Origin: Actinomycetota bacterium
Lineage (GTDB): Bacteria > Actinomycetota > Thermoleophilia > Gaiellales > Gaiellaceae
NCBI GenBank assembly: GCA_013816275.1
Contig: JACDER010000055.1
Location: 1-7,977 of the forward strand
Direction: 5' to 3'
Length of the DNA: 7,977 nt
Part shown: one piece after another, positions 1 through 5,617 of the stretch
How the letters are laid out: each line of letters starts with the position of its first letter
How positions within the stretch are numbered: position 1 is the first letter of the stretch
Translations under genes and position numbers: made by a program
Notes under the pieces: model-generated
Told to the model about the DNA's origin: nothing
Database searches by the model: none
What the model saw: the letters and a program-made list of their open reading frames with translations, nothing else

Positions 1-425
1 AGGAACGGTGCGGCGAGCGCGCCTGCCGCGCCGCAGGCCCCCCAAGCCAGCATCTGCCACGGAGTCCACGGGCCCTGCCCGAGGAAGAAGTTGGAGACGA
101 GCGCGCCGGTCGCGCCGACCGCGATCCCGGCGCGTGCCCCGAGGGCGACTCCCGCGGCCACGACGGTGACTGTCACCGGCTGAACGCCCGGAACCGCGGC
201 GAAGAGCACCCGGCCCGCGGCGGCCGCGGCCGCGAGCGTCGCGATCAGCGCGAGCTCCTTTGCCGATCCAGGCCCCGTCTCCAGCCAGGCCGCGCCGGCG
301 ACGATGAGGGCGCACGCCGCGAGCAGGAGTGAGAGGCCCGAGTGCCCCGGGTCGGTCGCCGTCCATGCGCCGGCCGCGAAGAACGCTCCGGCGGCGGCGA
401 CGGCTACCACTCGGGCGCTAGACAT
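1..425 (-). CDS. ECF transporter S component, CbrT-like, probable cobalamin specificity subunit (3' end outside window)
   Basis: Partial: 141 codons are visible from ATG at 425-423, and the C-terminus lies beyond base 1. The protein is very hydrophobic, with candidate membrane segments near residues 7-22, 30-47, 57-76, 83-98 and 125-140. Two motifs identify it: a G-R-V-L-F stretch (71-75) followed by P79-G-V-Q-P-V, and S111-N-F-F-L-G-Q-G-P-W-T-P-W-Q (111-124). I associate this SNFFxGQGPWTPWQ signature with CbrT-type S components, which bind cobalamin in the membrane and dock on the EcfT/EcfA module. The start overlaps the ATPase stop by 8 bases, with a GGAG about 8 bases upstream. It is the last visible gene of the riboswitch-controlled operon, which supports a B12 substrate. 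Seen: motifs, overlap. Known: family signature. Inferred: substrate. Another small vitamin or precursor is possible. Confidence 0.8.
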   Translation of the reverse strand, partial: MSSARVVAVAAAGAFFAAGAWTATDPGHSGLSLLLAACALIVAGAAWLETGPGSAKELALIATLAAAAAAGRVLFAAVPGVQPVTVTVVAAGVALGARAGIAVGATGALVSNFFLGQGPWTPWQMLAWGACGAAGALAAPF

Positions 426-1764
426 AGACGGGCTCCGTCGCACCGAGCGAGATCGTCCGGTCCGCGACCTCGGCCGCGAACACGAGGTCGTGCGTGACGA
501 CGAGCGTCGCCCTCTGAGCCGCCTGCGCACGCAAGAGACGTGCGAGCTCGTCCTTCCGCTCGGGGTCGACTCCGCGCGTGGGCTCGTCCAGGATCAGCAG
601 GTCGGGCTCGGTCACGAGCACCGAGGCGAGCGCGAGCCGCTCGCGCTCTCCACTCGAGAGATCGCGCGGATGACGGCTCTCGAAGCCGGAGAGCCCGACG
701 GCTGCCAGCGCGGGGGCGGCGCGGGAAACGTCACCTCCCACGGCGAGCGCGACCTCTTCGTCCACACGCTCGCGGACGAGGTAGCGACCCGGGTCCTGGG
801 AGAGGTAGACGGCGCGGCCGCGGCGGTCCACCGTCCCGCGCCCGGACTGAAGGAGCCCGCCGGCGACCTTGGCGAGCGTCGTCTTTCCGCTTCCGTTCGG
901 GCCGGCGAGGGCGACGACCTCACCGCGCCGCAGCTCGAGCCCGGCGTCCACCAGGACGGGCGGCCCGCCGCGGTAGCCAAAGGAGACGCCGTCGAGTCGG
1001 CACACGATCGGACCGGTCGTGCTGGTGGACGTGACCGCCGGCTCGTGCGGGAGATAGGCGGGGCGGTGGCGCGCGAGCCAGCGAATTGCCTCGTCTCGGC
1101 GAGCGTCCAGGATGACCCGTCCCTCCTCGAGGAAGAGGACGCGGTCGCACACCTCGAGCGGCCCCGCCGGTCGCTGCTCCGACAGAACGACGGTGACGCC
1201 GAGGCCGCAAGCGAGGCGGAGCAGCGCATCCGCGGTCTCCGGATCGAGCTGCGAGGTCGGCTCGTCGAGCAGCAGGAGCTGTGGCTCGAGCGCGAGCGAC
1301 GACGCGAGGCAAACGCGCTGCAGCTCGCCGGCCGAGAGCTCGGCGACACGCCGACCGAGCAGATGCTCGGAGCCGAGGACGGCCAGGGCTTGGCGTGCCC
1401 GCTCGGCGATCTCGTGCGGCGCAGTCCCGACGTTCTCGAGACCGAACGCCACCTCGTCCTCGACCCGCCCGAAGACGACCTGGTCCTCAGGATCCTGGAA
1501 GACGGTCGCGACGACTCCTGCGAGGTCGGACGGCCGGACGCGGCGAGTGTCCATCCCGTCGACCTCGACCCGCCCCTCGAAGCGGCCGCCGTGGAAGTGC
1601 GGAACGAGTCCCGCGAGCGCTCGCACGAGCGTCGACTTCCCCGAGCCGGACGGGCCGAGCACCGCCACCATCTCCCCTTGCCGCAGCTCGAGCGAGACGT
1701 CCCGAAGGGCGGGAGCGCGGCCCGGATACGAGAAGGAGAGCCGGTCGACCGTCGCTAGAGCCAC
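418..1764 (-). CDS. ECF transporter energy-coupling ATPase, two fused ABC domains
   Basis: This is the cytoplasmic motor of the ECF importer, 448 aa, holding two complete ABC nucleotide-binding domains in one chain. Domain 1: Walker A G37-P-S-G-S-G-K43-S-T, Q-loop Q90, signature L143-S-A-G-E, Walker B with D167-E168. Domain 2: Walker A G288-P-N-G-S-G-K294-T-T, Q-loop Q323, signature L369-S-S-G-E, Walker B D393-E394, switch H425. The linker is around residues 230-252. In domain 1 the position of the switch histidine is Q197 (S-E-Q-R), so that ATP site may be weak or inactive. The start is GTG 1764, chosen because it has GGGAGG 6-7 bases upstream and the reading frame before it is only a shadow of the T-component gene. 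It overlaps the T-component end by 10 bases. Fusion of the two ATPases is a known variant; most ECF systems encode EcfA and EcfA' separately. Confidence 0.95.
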   Translation of the reverse strand: MALATVDRLSFSYPGRAPALRDVSLELRQGEMVAVLGPSGSGKSTLVRALAGLVPHFHGGRFEGRVEVDGMDTRRVRPSDLAGVVATVFQDPEDQVVFGRVEDEVAFGLENVGTAPHEIAERARQALAVLGSEHLLGRRVAELSAGELQRVCLASSLALEPQLLLLDEPTSQLDPETADALLRLACGLGVTVVLSEQRPAGPLEVCDRVLFLEEGRVILDARRDEAIRWLARHRPAYLPHEPAVTSTSTTGPIVCRLDGVSFGYRGGPPVLVDAGLELRRGEVVALAGPNGSGKTTLAKVAGGLLQSGRGTVDRRGRAVYLSQDPGRYLVRERVDEEVALAVGGDVSRAAPALAAVGLSGFESRHPRDLSSGERERLALASVLVTEPDLLILDEPTRGVDPERKDELARLLRAQAAQRATLVVTHDLVFAAEVADRTISLGATEPVYV

Positions 1765-2456
1765 AGCACGCCTCCCGTGACGAGCGCGGCCGCCGCGACC
1801 AGTGCCAGCCAGTCGCGAGCCGCCCAGGGCGGCCTGAGCGCCCGGGTTGCGCCCGGCCGCCCGTAGCCGCGCGACTCCATCGACTCGGCGAGGTTGTATG
1901 CCCGCTCGAGCGAGCCGGCCAGGAGCGGCGACAGGAGCCGGGCATGGCCCCGGGCGCCGGCGACGGCCACCCCTCGTCCGCGCAGAGCCTCGATCAGGCC
2001 GGCCGCATCTCGCTCGAGCGTCGGGACGAGCCGCGTCGCCAGGACGACCGCGAGCGCCGAGCGGCGACCGGCTCGGACCGACCGCAGCAGACGGTCGTGG
2101 TCGAGCAGAAGCGCGTAGGCGGCGAACGCGAGCGAGACCGAGAGCAGCCGCAACGCTGCGACCGCGCCGCCGGCGAGCTCCTCCTTCGTGACGTCGAGCG
2201 TGCCGACGACCGGAATGGTCGGCCCGGTCCAGAGCGGATGGCTGCCGATTGTCTCGACGAAGGGCGTCAGGAGGAAGACGGAGAGGGCCGTGATCGAGGC
2301 GCCGGCCAGGTAAAGGAACCGGCGGCGGCCGGCAGGAGCCGCCAGGCAGGCAGCGAGGAGCACCGCTGCGATCGCCGCGACGGTGATCCAGCGCTCGGCG
2401 AGCAGCGCCGTCGCCCCGAGCGCCGCGAACAGGACGGCTGCCGGGCCGGGCCTCAC
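1755..2456 (-). CDS. ecfT: ECF transporter T component (transmembrane coupling protein, CbiQ/EcfT family)
   Basis: A 233-aa integral membrane protein that transmits ATP-driven movement from the ATPases to the S component. Hydrophobic segments lie near residues 7-20, 24-41, 49-66, 98-118 and 214-231. The cytoplasmic coupling region carries the two short Ala/Ser-Arg-Gly motifs of EcfT: A157-L-R-G-R-G (157-162) and M193-E-S-R-G-Y-G (193-199), which in the family sit in the ATPase grooves. The GTG start at 2456 overlaps the previous stop by four bases (GTGA), with GAGG four bases upstream. Length and layout fit the family. It lies between the DUF4430 lipoprotein and the double ATPase, as expected for a dedicated rather than shared ECF module. 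A small insertion between residues 66 and 95 looks extracytoplasmic and contains W76. Confidence 0.93.
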   Translation of the reverse strand: MRPGPAAVLFAALGATALLAERWITVAAIAAVLLAACLAAPAGRRRFLYLAGASITALSVFLLTPFVETIGSHPLWTGPTIPVVGTLDVTKEELAGGAVAALRLLSVSLAFAAYALLLDHDRLLRSVRAGRRSALAVVLATRLVPTLERDAAGLIEALRGRGVAVAGARGHARLLSPLLAGSLERAYNLAESMESRGYGRPGATRALRPPWAARDWLALVAAAALVTGGVLWL

Positions 2457-3106
2457 GGTACCTCGTACCTGTACCGCACGGCAGACGGATTGCGGATGAG
2501 TCTCCGCGCCGTCTCGACGCCCAGTCTGGCCGTGATGCCGTGCGAGCCCACGCGTGCTTTGAAGCCGTGGCCCGGCACGATCGCGATGTAGTTGAACCGC
2601 GTGCCGTGTTGCGGGAAGTTGCCGACGAGGCCGTGAGTGAGCCTCGCGATCCCGCTCGCGATCGGCGTGAGCCTCTGCGAAGCAAAGACGTACGTCCGAC
2701 CATGGAGAAACGGCTCGGGGAAGGCCCCGACGACGACCGGCTGCCGCATCTCCTTGTCCCATGAGCGGTAGTCCCACCACTCGACGTCGCCGGGATGGAG
2801 CCGGACTTCGGCCGCGCTGCGATCGCCCTCGATCCCGTTGACGAAGTAGAACCAGTCCCGGCGGGAGAACAGGCTCCCGTCAATGCCTTCGATCGATTGC
2901 GCGTAGCGCCCGCCGTAGCTGGTCTCGATGTCCGCGACCCGATCGAGGGCCTGCATCGCCGTCAGGCCGGCCGGCACGGTGCGGACGAGCAGTACGTCGG
3001 CGCCCCGGTCGCGAGTCACCCAGAGCGTCGCCGTGCCACTCTCGTGAGCCTGGCCGCCACAGCCGGCGGTGGCCAGGACGAGGAGGAACGGAAGGAGCCT
3101 TCTCAC
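2453..3106 (-). CDS. DUF4430 lipoprotein, probable cobalamin/corrinoid-binding surface protein
   Basis: A 217-aa predicted lipoprotein. The N-terminus is a short hydrophobic signal ending in A12-T-A-G-C16, a plausible lipobox with C16 as the lipidated residue. The DUF4430 domain (about 45-113) shows D84-W-F-Y-F-V-N-G-I92 and H104-P-G-D-V-E-W-W-D-Y113, the usual aromatic core. DUF4430 is related to the C-terminal domain of transcobalamin and intrinsic factor, which covers the face of bound B12. Residues about 120-217 form a second region I do not recognise, rich in G, H and aromatic residues (P-V-V-V-G-A-F-P-E-P-F at 123-133). The GTG start at 3106 overlaps the upstream TGA as GTGA and has no clear Shine-Dalgarno, so translation is probably coupled. 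Its role as capture protein for the ECF importer is inferred from domain and operon; direct binding is unproven. Confidence 0.88.
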   Translation of the reverse strand: MRRLLPFLLVLATAGCGGQAHESGTATLWVTRDRGADVLLVRTVPAGLTAMQALDRVADIETSYGGRYAQSIEGIDGSLFSRRDWFYFVNGIEGDRSAAEVRLHPGDVEWWDYRSWDKEMRQPVVVGAFPEPFLHGRTYVFASQRLTPIASGIARLTHGLVGNFPQHGTRFNYIAIVPGHGFKARVGSHGITARLGVETARRLIRNPSAVRYRYEVP

Positions 3107-3708
3107 GGCAGGGCGTTCGAGCGAACGGCGCCGTCGAGCGTGGCCCGAACGAGGAGGCCCCGGTGCTTGCCAACGCAACCCAACACGGTCTGCGTGGCTC
3201 CCTGGGTCGCCACCGTCCGCTTGCTCCCGACATGCAGTACCGCGCCGACCGCGGGGGCTCTCGTCCCGGCGTCGTCGACCGAATAGACGCGATAGCAGCT
3301 CTGTGCGGCTCGTTCGAGCTCGAGGGTCGGCGGCCCGCCGGTAGGGCCGAAGGTGGCGAAGTACCAGAGGACCTTGTCCCCCGGCTTCACCACGTACTGG
3401 TCGGCGCCGACGGGCGGTGAGACGCCGTTCACCTTGTAGACCCAGCCGGTCACGCCTCCGGACGGAAAGAGCCCGATCTGGTCCACGTACGGCCCGAACG
3501 CCGTTTCCGTGACGTGGTAATAGAACTCGCCCGCGCCGGCCGCCGTGGCCAGCGCGCCGAGCGCGTTGTCGGCCGACACCGTCAGCTCCGTCGGAGCGAA
3601 GATCGTCCGCGTCTTTCCTTCGACGCGGACCTTCACCTGAGCGGCGGAAGCGGCCGCGGCAAGCACCAGGGCGACTGCCCCGGCAAGAACGAGCGAACGT
3701 CGAAACAC
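3103..3708 (-). CDS. Secreted DUF4430 protein, first gene of the B12-riboswitch operon
   Basis: A 201-aa protein with a Sec-type signal (R3-R4, then hydrophobic 6-20, Ala-rich cleavage region near 20-23). The DUF4430 domain spans about 43-117: T87-G-W-V-Y-K-V-N-G-V, then V107-K-P-G-D-K-V-L-W-Y116. A C-terminal part (about 128-201) has two cysteines, C138 and C178, likely disulfide-bonded, and ends in a D-G-A-V-R-S-N-A-L string like that of small Ig/beta-sandwich domains. The start is GTG 3708, chosen because an excellent Shine-Dalgarno (AAGGAGG) sits 4-5 bases upstream and the signal peptide begins exactly there. The open frame runs 52 codons further upstream, but that part is the riboswitch. 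There is no lipobox, so unlike the next gene it is soluble or held by the partner. Cobalamin binding is inferred. Confidence 0.87.
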   Translation of the reverse strand: MFRRSLVLAGAVALVLAAAASAAQVKVRVEGKTRTIFAPTELTVSADNALGALATAAGAGEFYYHVTETAFGPYVDQIGLFPSGGVTGWVYKVNGVSPPVGADQYVVKPGDKVLWYFATFGPTGGPPTLELERAAQSCYRVYSVDDAGTRAPAVGAVLHVGSKRTVATQGATQTVLGCVGKHRGLLVRATLDGAVRSNALP

Positions 3709-3710
3709 GA

Positions 3711-3727
3711 ATCCTCCTTCCGCGAGG
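3711..3727 (-). promoter_or_regulatory. Ribosome binding site with a potential sequestering hairpin
   Basis: The transcript reads AAGGAGG just before the GTG at 3708, the best Shine-Dalgarno in the window. Four bases of it (GAGG, 3716-3713) can pair with CCUC at 3727-3724 across a 7-base loop. This gives a small expression-platform hairpin directly after the aptamer. No run of U follows any stem, so a translational switch is more likely than transcription termination. The stem is short, so treat the mechanism as inference; the Shine-Dalgarno itself is secure. Confidence 0.55.
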
Positions 3728-3740
3728 GGTTCGGGTTGCG

Positions 3741-3893
3741 GCGACGCGGCAGGTCTTCTGACTCGGGGCGCCCTCCCGTGCCGCCTTCCCGGCCATGCAG
3801 GCCAGTGGCACGTCGACGCGGGAGCGTCTCCCCTCACAGCGGCGGGACCGTCCCGGACTTGCACCGGGTTCCCTTTCCGCTCGCCGGTATCGC
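3741..3893 (-). promoter_or_regulatory. Cobalamin (B12) riboswitch aptamer
   Basis: Read on the minus strand, the leader holds the conserved cobalamin aptamer elements in the right order. These are GGGAACCCGGUGCAAGUC near 3874-3857; GGUCCCGCCGCUGU near 3849-3836; GCCACUGG (3809-3802); GGGAAGGC (3790-3783); and the B12 box GAGUCAGAAGACCUGCC (3764-3748). GCGAU (3893-3889) and GUCGC (3745-3741) can close the domain as P1, though the exact ends are approximate. Known function: binding adenosyl- or another cobalamin lowers expression of downstream uptake or synthesis genes. The aptamer ends about 32 bases before the GTG of the secreted DUF4430 gene, so it controls the whole overlapping five-gene operon. 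It is the strongest evidence that the ECF system handles B12. Confidence 0.96.
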
Positions 3894-3902
3894 GGCCGAG
3901 CC

Positions 3903-3908
3903 TATCAT
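3903..3908 (+). promoter_or_regulatory. Candidate -10 element for the VanZ-family gene, overlapping the divergent operon promoter
   Basis: TATCAT matches the -10 consensus at five of six positions and ends 9 bases before the GTG at 3918, which would give an almost leaderless mRNA. No convincing -35 is visible at 17-18 bases. On the opposite strand the same bases offer TAGGCT (3904-3899), which would place the minus-strand start near 3892, right at the riboswitch 5' end. Both calls are weak alone; their placement is what makes them plausible. Confidence 0.35.
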
Positions 3909-3917
3909 GGCCTGCCG

Positions 3918-4274
3918 GTGACTCTCGAACGTTTCCTGAAGGCCTGGGGTCCGGTGCTCGTCTGGGCGGCGGTCATCTTCGGCCTCTCGTCGATCCCGTC
4001 CCTCGACTCGGGCCTGGGGACGTGGGACGAGGTCCTGCGCAAGTGCGCCCACGTGACCGAGTACGCGATCCTGGGGTTCCTGCTCGTGCGCGCGATCGGC
4101 CGCGAGTTGCCCGCGCTCCTGGTCGGAATCGCCTACGCGGCGAGCGACGAGCTGCACCAGCACTTCGTCGCCGGCCGGCACGGCTCTCCCGTGGACGTCG
4201 CGATCGACACCGTGGGCCTCCTGCTCGGCATCTTCGTGATCCAGCGCTTCTTCCTACAATCTCGTCGTGCCTGA
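3918..4274 (+). CDS. VanZ-family membrane protein
   Basis: A 118-aa protein with three to four hydrophobic segments (about 10-27, 46-60, 65-77 and 95-113). The family motifs are present: K42-x-x-H45-x-x-E48-Y49, then S76-D-E-L-H-Q-H-F-V-A-G-R87, and D93-V-A-I-D-T-V-G100. VanZ itself gives low-level teicoplanin resistance, but most family members have no known substrate or reaction, so resistance should not be assumed. The start GTG 3918 is chosen because the frame upstream lies inside the riboswitch region and codes for an implausible Arg-rich stretch. No Shine-Dalgarno is visible. The next gene starts inside its last codons. It is transcribed divergently from the B12 operon, and nothing else links it to cobalamin. 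Confidence 0.88.
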   Translation: MTLERFLKAWGPVLVWAAVIFGLSSIPSLDSGLGTWDEVLRKCAHVTEYAILGFLLVRAIGRELPALLVGIAYAASDELHQHFVAGRHGSPVDVAIDTVGLLLGIFVIQRFFLQSRRA

Positions 4275-4491
4275 GCGAAAGGAGTTCTCCGACCGGCAGC
4301 TGGAGGCGGTTCTCGAACGCCTCGACCGCCTCTGCGACGAGGTCCGCGTCCTCAACCGCAGGCTCGACTCCGGCGACCAGCTGCTGCGGATCGCGCGAGA
4401 GCTCTCGACGCTGAACGAGTCGCTGCAGACGCTCGCGTATGCCGCCCTGGGACAACAGGGGCCGTCGGTAAGACGCCGCCGCACCGGCTAG
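4267..4491 (+). CDS. Small hypothetical coiled-coil protein
   Basis: I do not recognise this 74-aa protein. It is charged and helical: residues 10-57 show hydrophobic positions at heptad-like spacing (L12, L16, L19, L22, V26, L29, L33, L39, L40, L46, L49, L53), as in a short coiled coil. The tail is basic (R69-R72). There is no signal peptide or clear membrane segment. It starts at GTG 4267, overlapping the VanZ-family stop by 8 bases with no Shine-Dalgarno, so expression would depend on coupling to the upstream gene. Its stop shares the CTAG at 4488-4491 with the convergent dehydrogenase stop. The helical pattern and operon-like overlap argue that it is real, but at this length it could be chance. 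Confidence 0.6.
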   Translation: MPERKEFSDRQLEAVLERLDRLCDEVRVLNRRLDSGDQLLRIARELSTLNESLQTLAYAALGQQGPSVRRRRTG

Positions 4492-5576
4492 CCCGTCAGC
4501 CGGTACAGCCGCCCGCTGAGCGTGACTGCGTACAGCTCGCCGTGCGTGTCCTCCCCGAACGAGGAGAGGTCCCGAAGCCGCTGCGCCTCCGGCTGCACGT
4601 CGGTTGCCCTGCCGCCAGAGATCTTGAGCGACCAGATCCGCCCCGAGCAGTAGTCGCCGAAGAAGTAGCGGCCGCGCGCCGCGGGCACGGCCTTCCCGCG
4701 ATAGACGAATCCGCCGGTCACCGAGCAGCCGATCGAGTGGCTGTAGACGTAGACGGGAGCCGTGAGCTTCCCGGTGGTGTTGAGCGGATTGTTCGAGTAG
4801 CGCGCGTCGCCCTCGTAGACGTTCCAGCCGTAGTTCTTCAGCCCCGTGTCCGCACGGGCGACGTAATCGACCTCCTCCCAGTTTCCCTGCCCGACATCGC
4901 CGATGTACAGGTCCCCGGTCCCGCCGTCGAACGAGAAGCGCCACGGATTGCGCAACCCGTAGCCCGCGAGCTGCGGCTTCGCTCCCCGCTTGGTCGCGTC
5001 GATCTTCAGAAGCTTCCCGAGCCGACTGGAGAGGTTCTGCGCGCGGTTCTCGGGGTCGCCGCCGGACCCACCGTCGCCCATCCCGATGTACAGGAGCCCG
5101 TCCGGCCCGAACGCGAGCTGGCCGCCGTTGTGGTTGGGATAGGGCTGGTCGACGAGCAGAAGCTGGCGGGCTGTCGAAGGAAGCCCCAGCGTCCCGGCCT
5201 TGTTGGCGCGGAACTCGACGACGCGCGTGTCGCCGTTGAGGTCGGTGTAGTCGACATAGAAGCGCCGGTTCTTCGCGAAGCTCGGGTGGAAGGCGACCGA
5301 CAAGAGCCCCTGCTCGCCGCCGCTCGTCACGCGGGACTGAATGTTCAGGAACGGCTGCGCGCGGCGCTTGCCTGCGACGAGCACGCGGATCACGCCTTCC
5401 TGCTCGACGACGTAGAGCCGCTTCGGCTGGCTCTTCGTGGACGCCACATGGACGGGGGCGCTGAAGCCGGCTCCGACGAGCTTCCACTGAAACGAGGCCC
5501 GCTCGTGTGACGCGGACACGCCGGCGCCCGCGGCAAGGGCTACGAGACCCCCCACGATGATGAAGACCGCTCTCAT
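4488..5576 (-). CDS. Secreted PQQ-dependent sugar (aldose) dehydrogenase family protein
   Basis: A 362-aa protein of the soluble glucose/sorbosone dehydrogenase family, a six-bladed beta-propeller that in characterised members oxidises aldoses with PQQ and Ca2+ outside the cytoplasm. Residues 1-22 form a signal peptide (hydrophobic 4-17, V20-S-A). Family landmarks in order: E88-Q-G-L-L-S-V-A-F-H-P; N148-H-N-G-G-Q-L-A-F-G-P-D-G with H149 at the expected catalytic base position; G163-M-G-D-G-G-type loop around 165-170; G207-L-R-N-P-W-R; I225-G-D-V-G-Q; G288-G-F-V-Y-R-G; and G302-R-Y-F-F-G-D. C284 and C310 could form a disulfide. The length is typical. PQQ use is not certain, since many actinobacterial members are untested. 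No Shine-Dalgarno is visible; TTAACT lies 5 bases before the ATG. It follows the TrkA gene by 41 bases on the same strand. Confidence 0.9.
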   Translation of the reverse strand: MRAVFIIVGGLVALAAGAGVSASHERASFQWKLVGAGFSAPVHVASTKSQPKRLYVVEQEGVIRVLVAGKRRAQPFLNIQSRVTSGGEQGLLSVAFHPSFAKNRRFYVDYTDLNGDTRVVEFRANKAGTLGLPSTARQLLLVDQPYPNHNGGQLAFGPDGLLYIGMGDGGSGGDPENRAQNLSSRLGKLLKIDATKRGAKPQLAGYGLRNPWRFSFDGGTGDLYIGDVGQGNWEEVDYVARADTGLKNYGWNVYEGDARYSNNPLNTTGKLTAPVYVYSHSIGCSVTGGFVYRGKAVPAARGRYFFGDYCSGRIWSLKISGGRATDVQPEAQRLRDLSSFGEDTHGELYAVTLSGRLYRLTG

Positions 5577-5581
5577 CGACT

Positions 5582-5587
5582 AGTTAA
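5582..5587 (-). promoter_or_regulatory. Weak candidate -10 for the sugar dehydrogenase gene
   Basis: TTAACT on the minus strand ends five bases before the ATG at 5576 in a gap with no Shine-Dalgarno, so transcription could begin at or near the start codon. No recognisable -35 sits 16-18 bases upstream. Read-through from the TrkA gene is an alternative source of transcript. I see no clear terminator in 5577-5617. Confidence 0.22.
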
Positions 5588-5617
5588 GACGCAGCGCCGC
5601 GCCCAACGGTTTGGCAC

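Noticed and set aside
304..1758. Long plus-strand open frame (484 codons) opposite the double ATPase
   Set aside because: It lies antisense to a clear ABC ATPase, has Arg/Glu-rich composition with no recognisable domain, and is expected in high-GC DNA.
3709..3864. Upstream extension of the first DUF4430 frame by 52 codons to an ATG
   Set aside because: That stretch is the cobalamin aptamer; the Shine-Dalgarno and signal peptide both point to GTG 3708.
3795..3917. Upstream extension of the VanZ frame by 41 codons
   Set aside because: It runs through the riboswitch on the opposite strand and gives an Arg-rich sequence unlike the VanZ N-terminus.
3918..4274. Glycopeptide resistance gene vanZ
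   Set aside because: Only the family is supported; there are no other van genes nearby and most family members have no shown resistance role.
4542..5510. Plus-strand open frame of 322 codons opposite the sugar dehydrogenase
   Set aside because: Antisense shadow of a gene with full family motifs; the translated product has no domain I recognise and no start signal.
5577..5617. Possible terminator between the TrkA gene and the dehydrogenase
   Set aside because: Only a CCAA/TTGG stem of four pairs is visible, with no strong stem or U-run.
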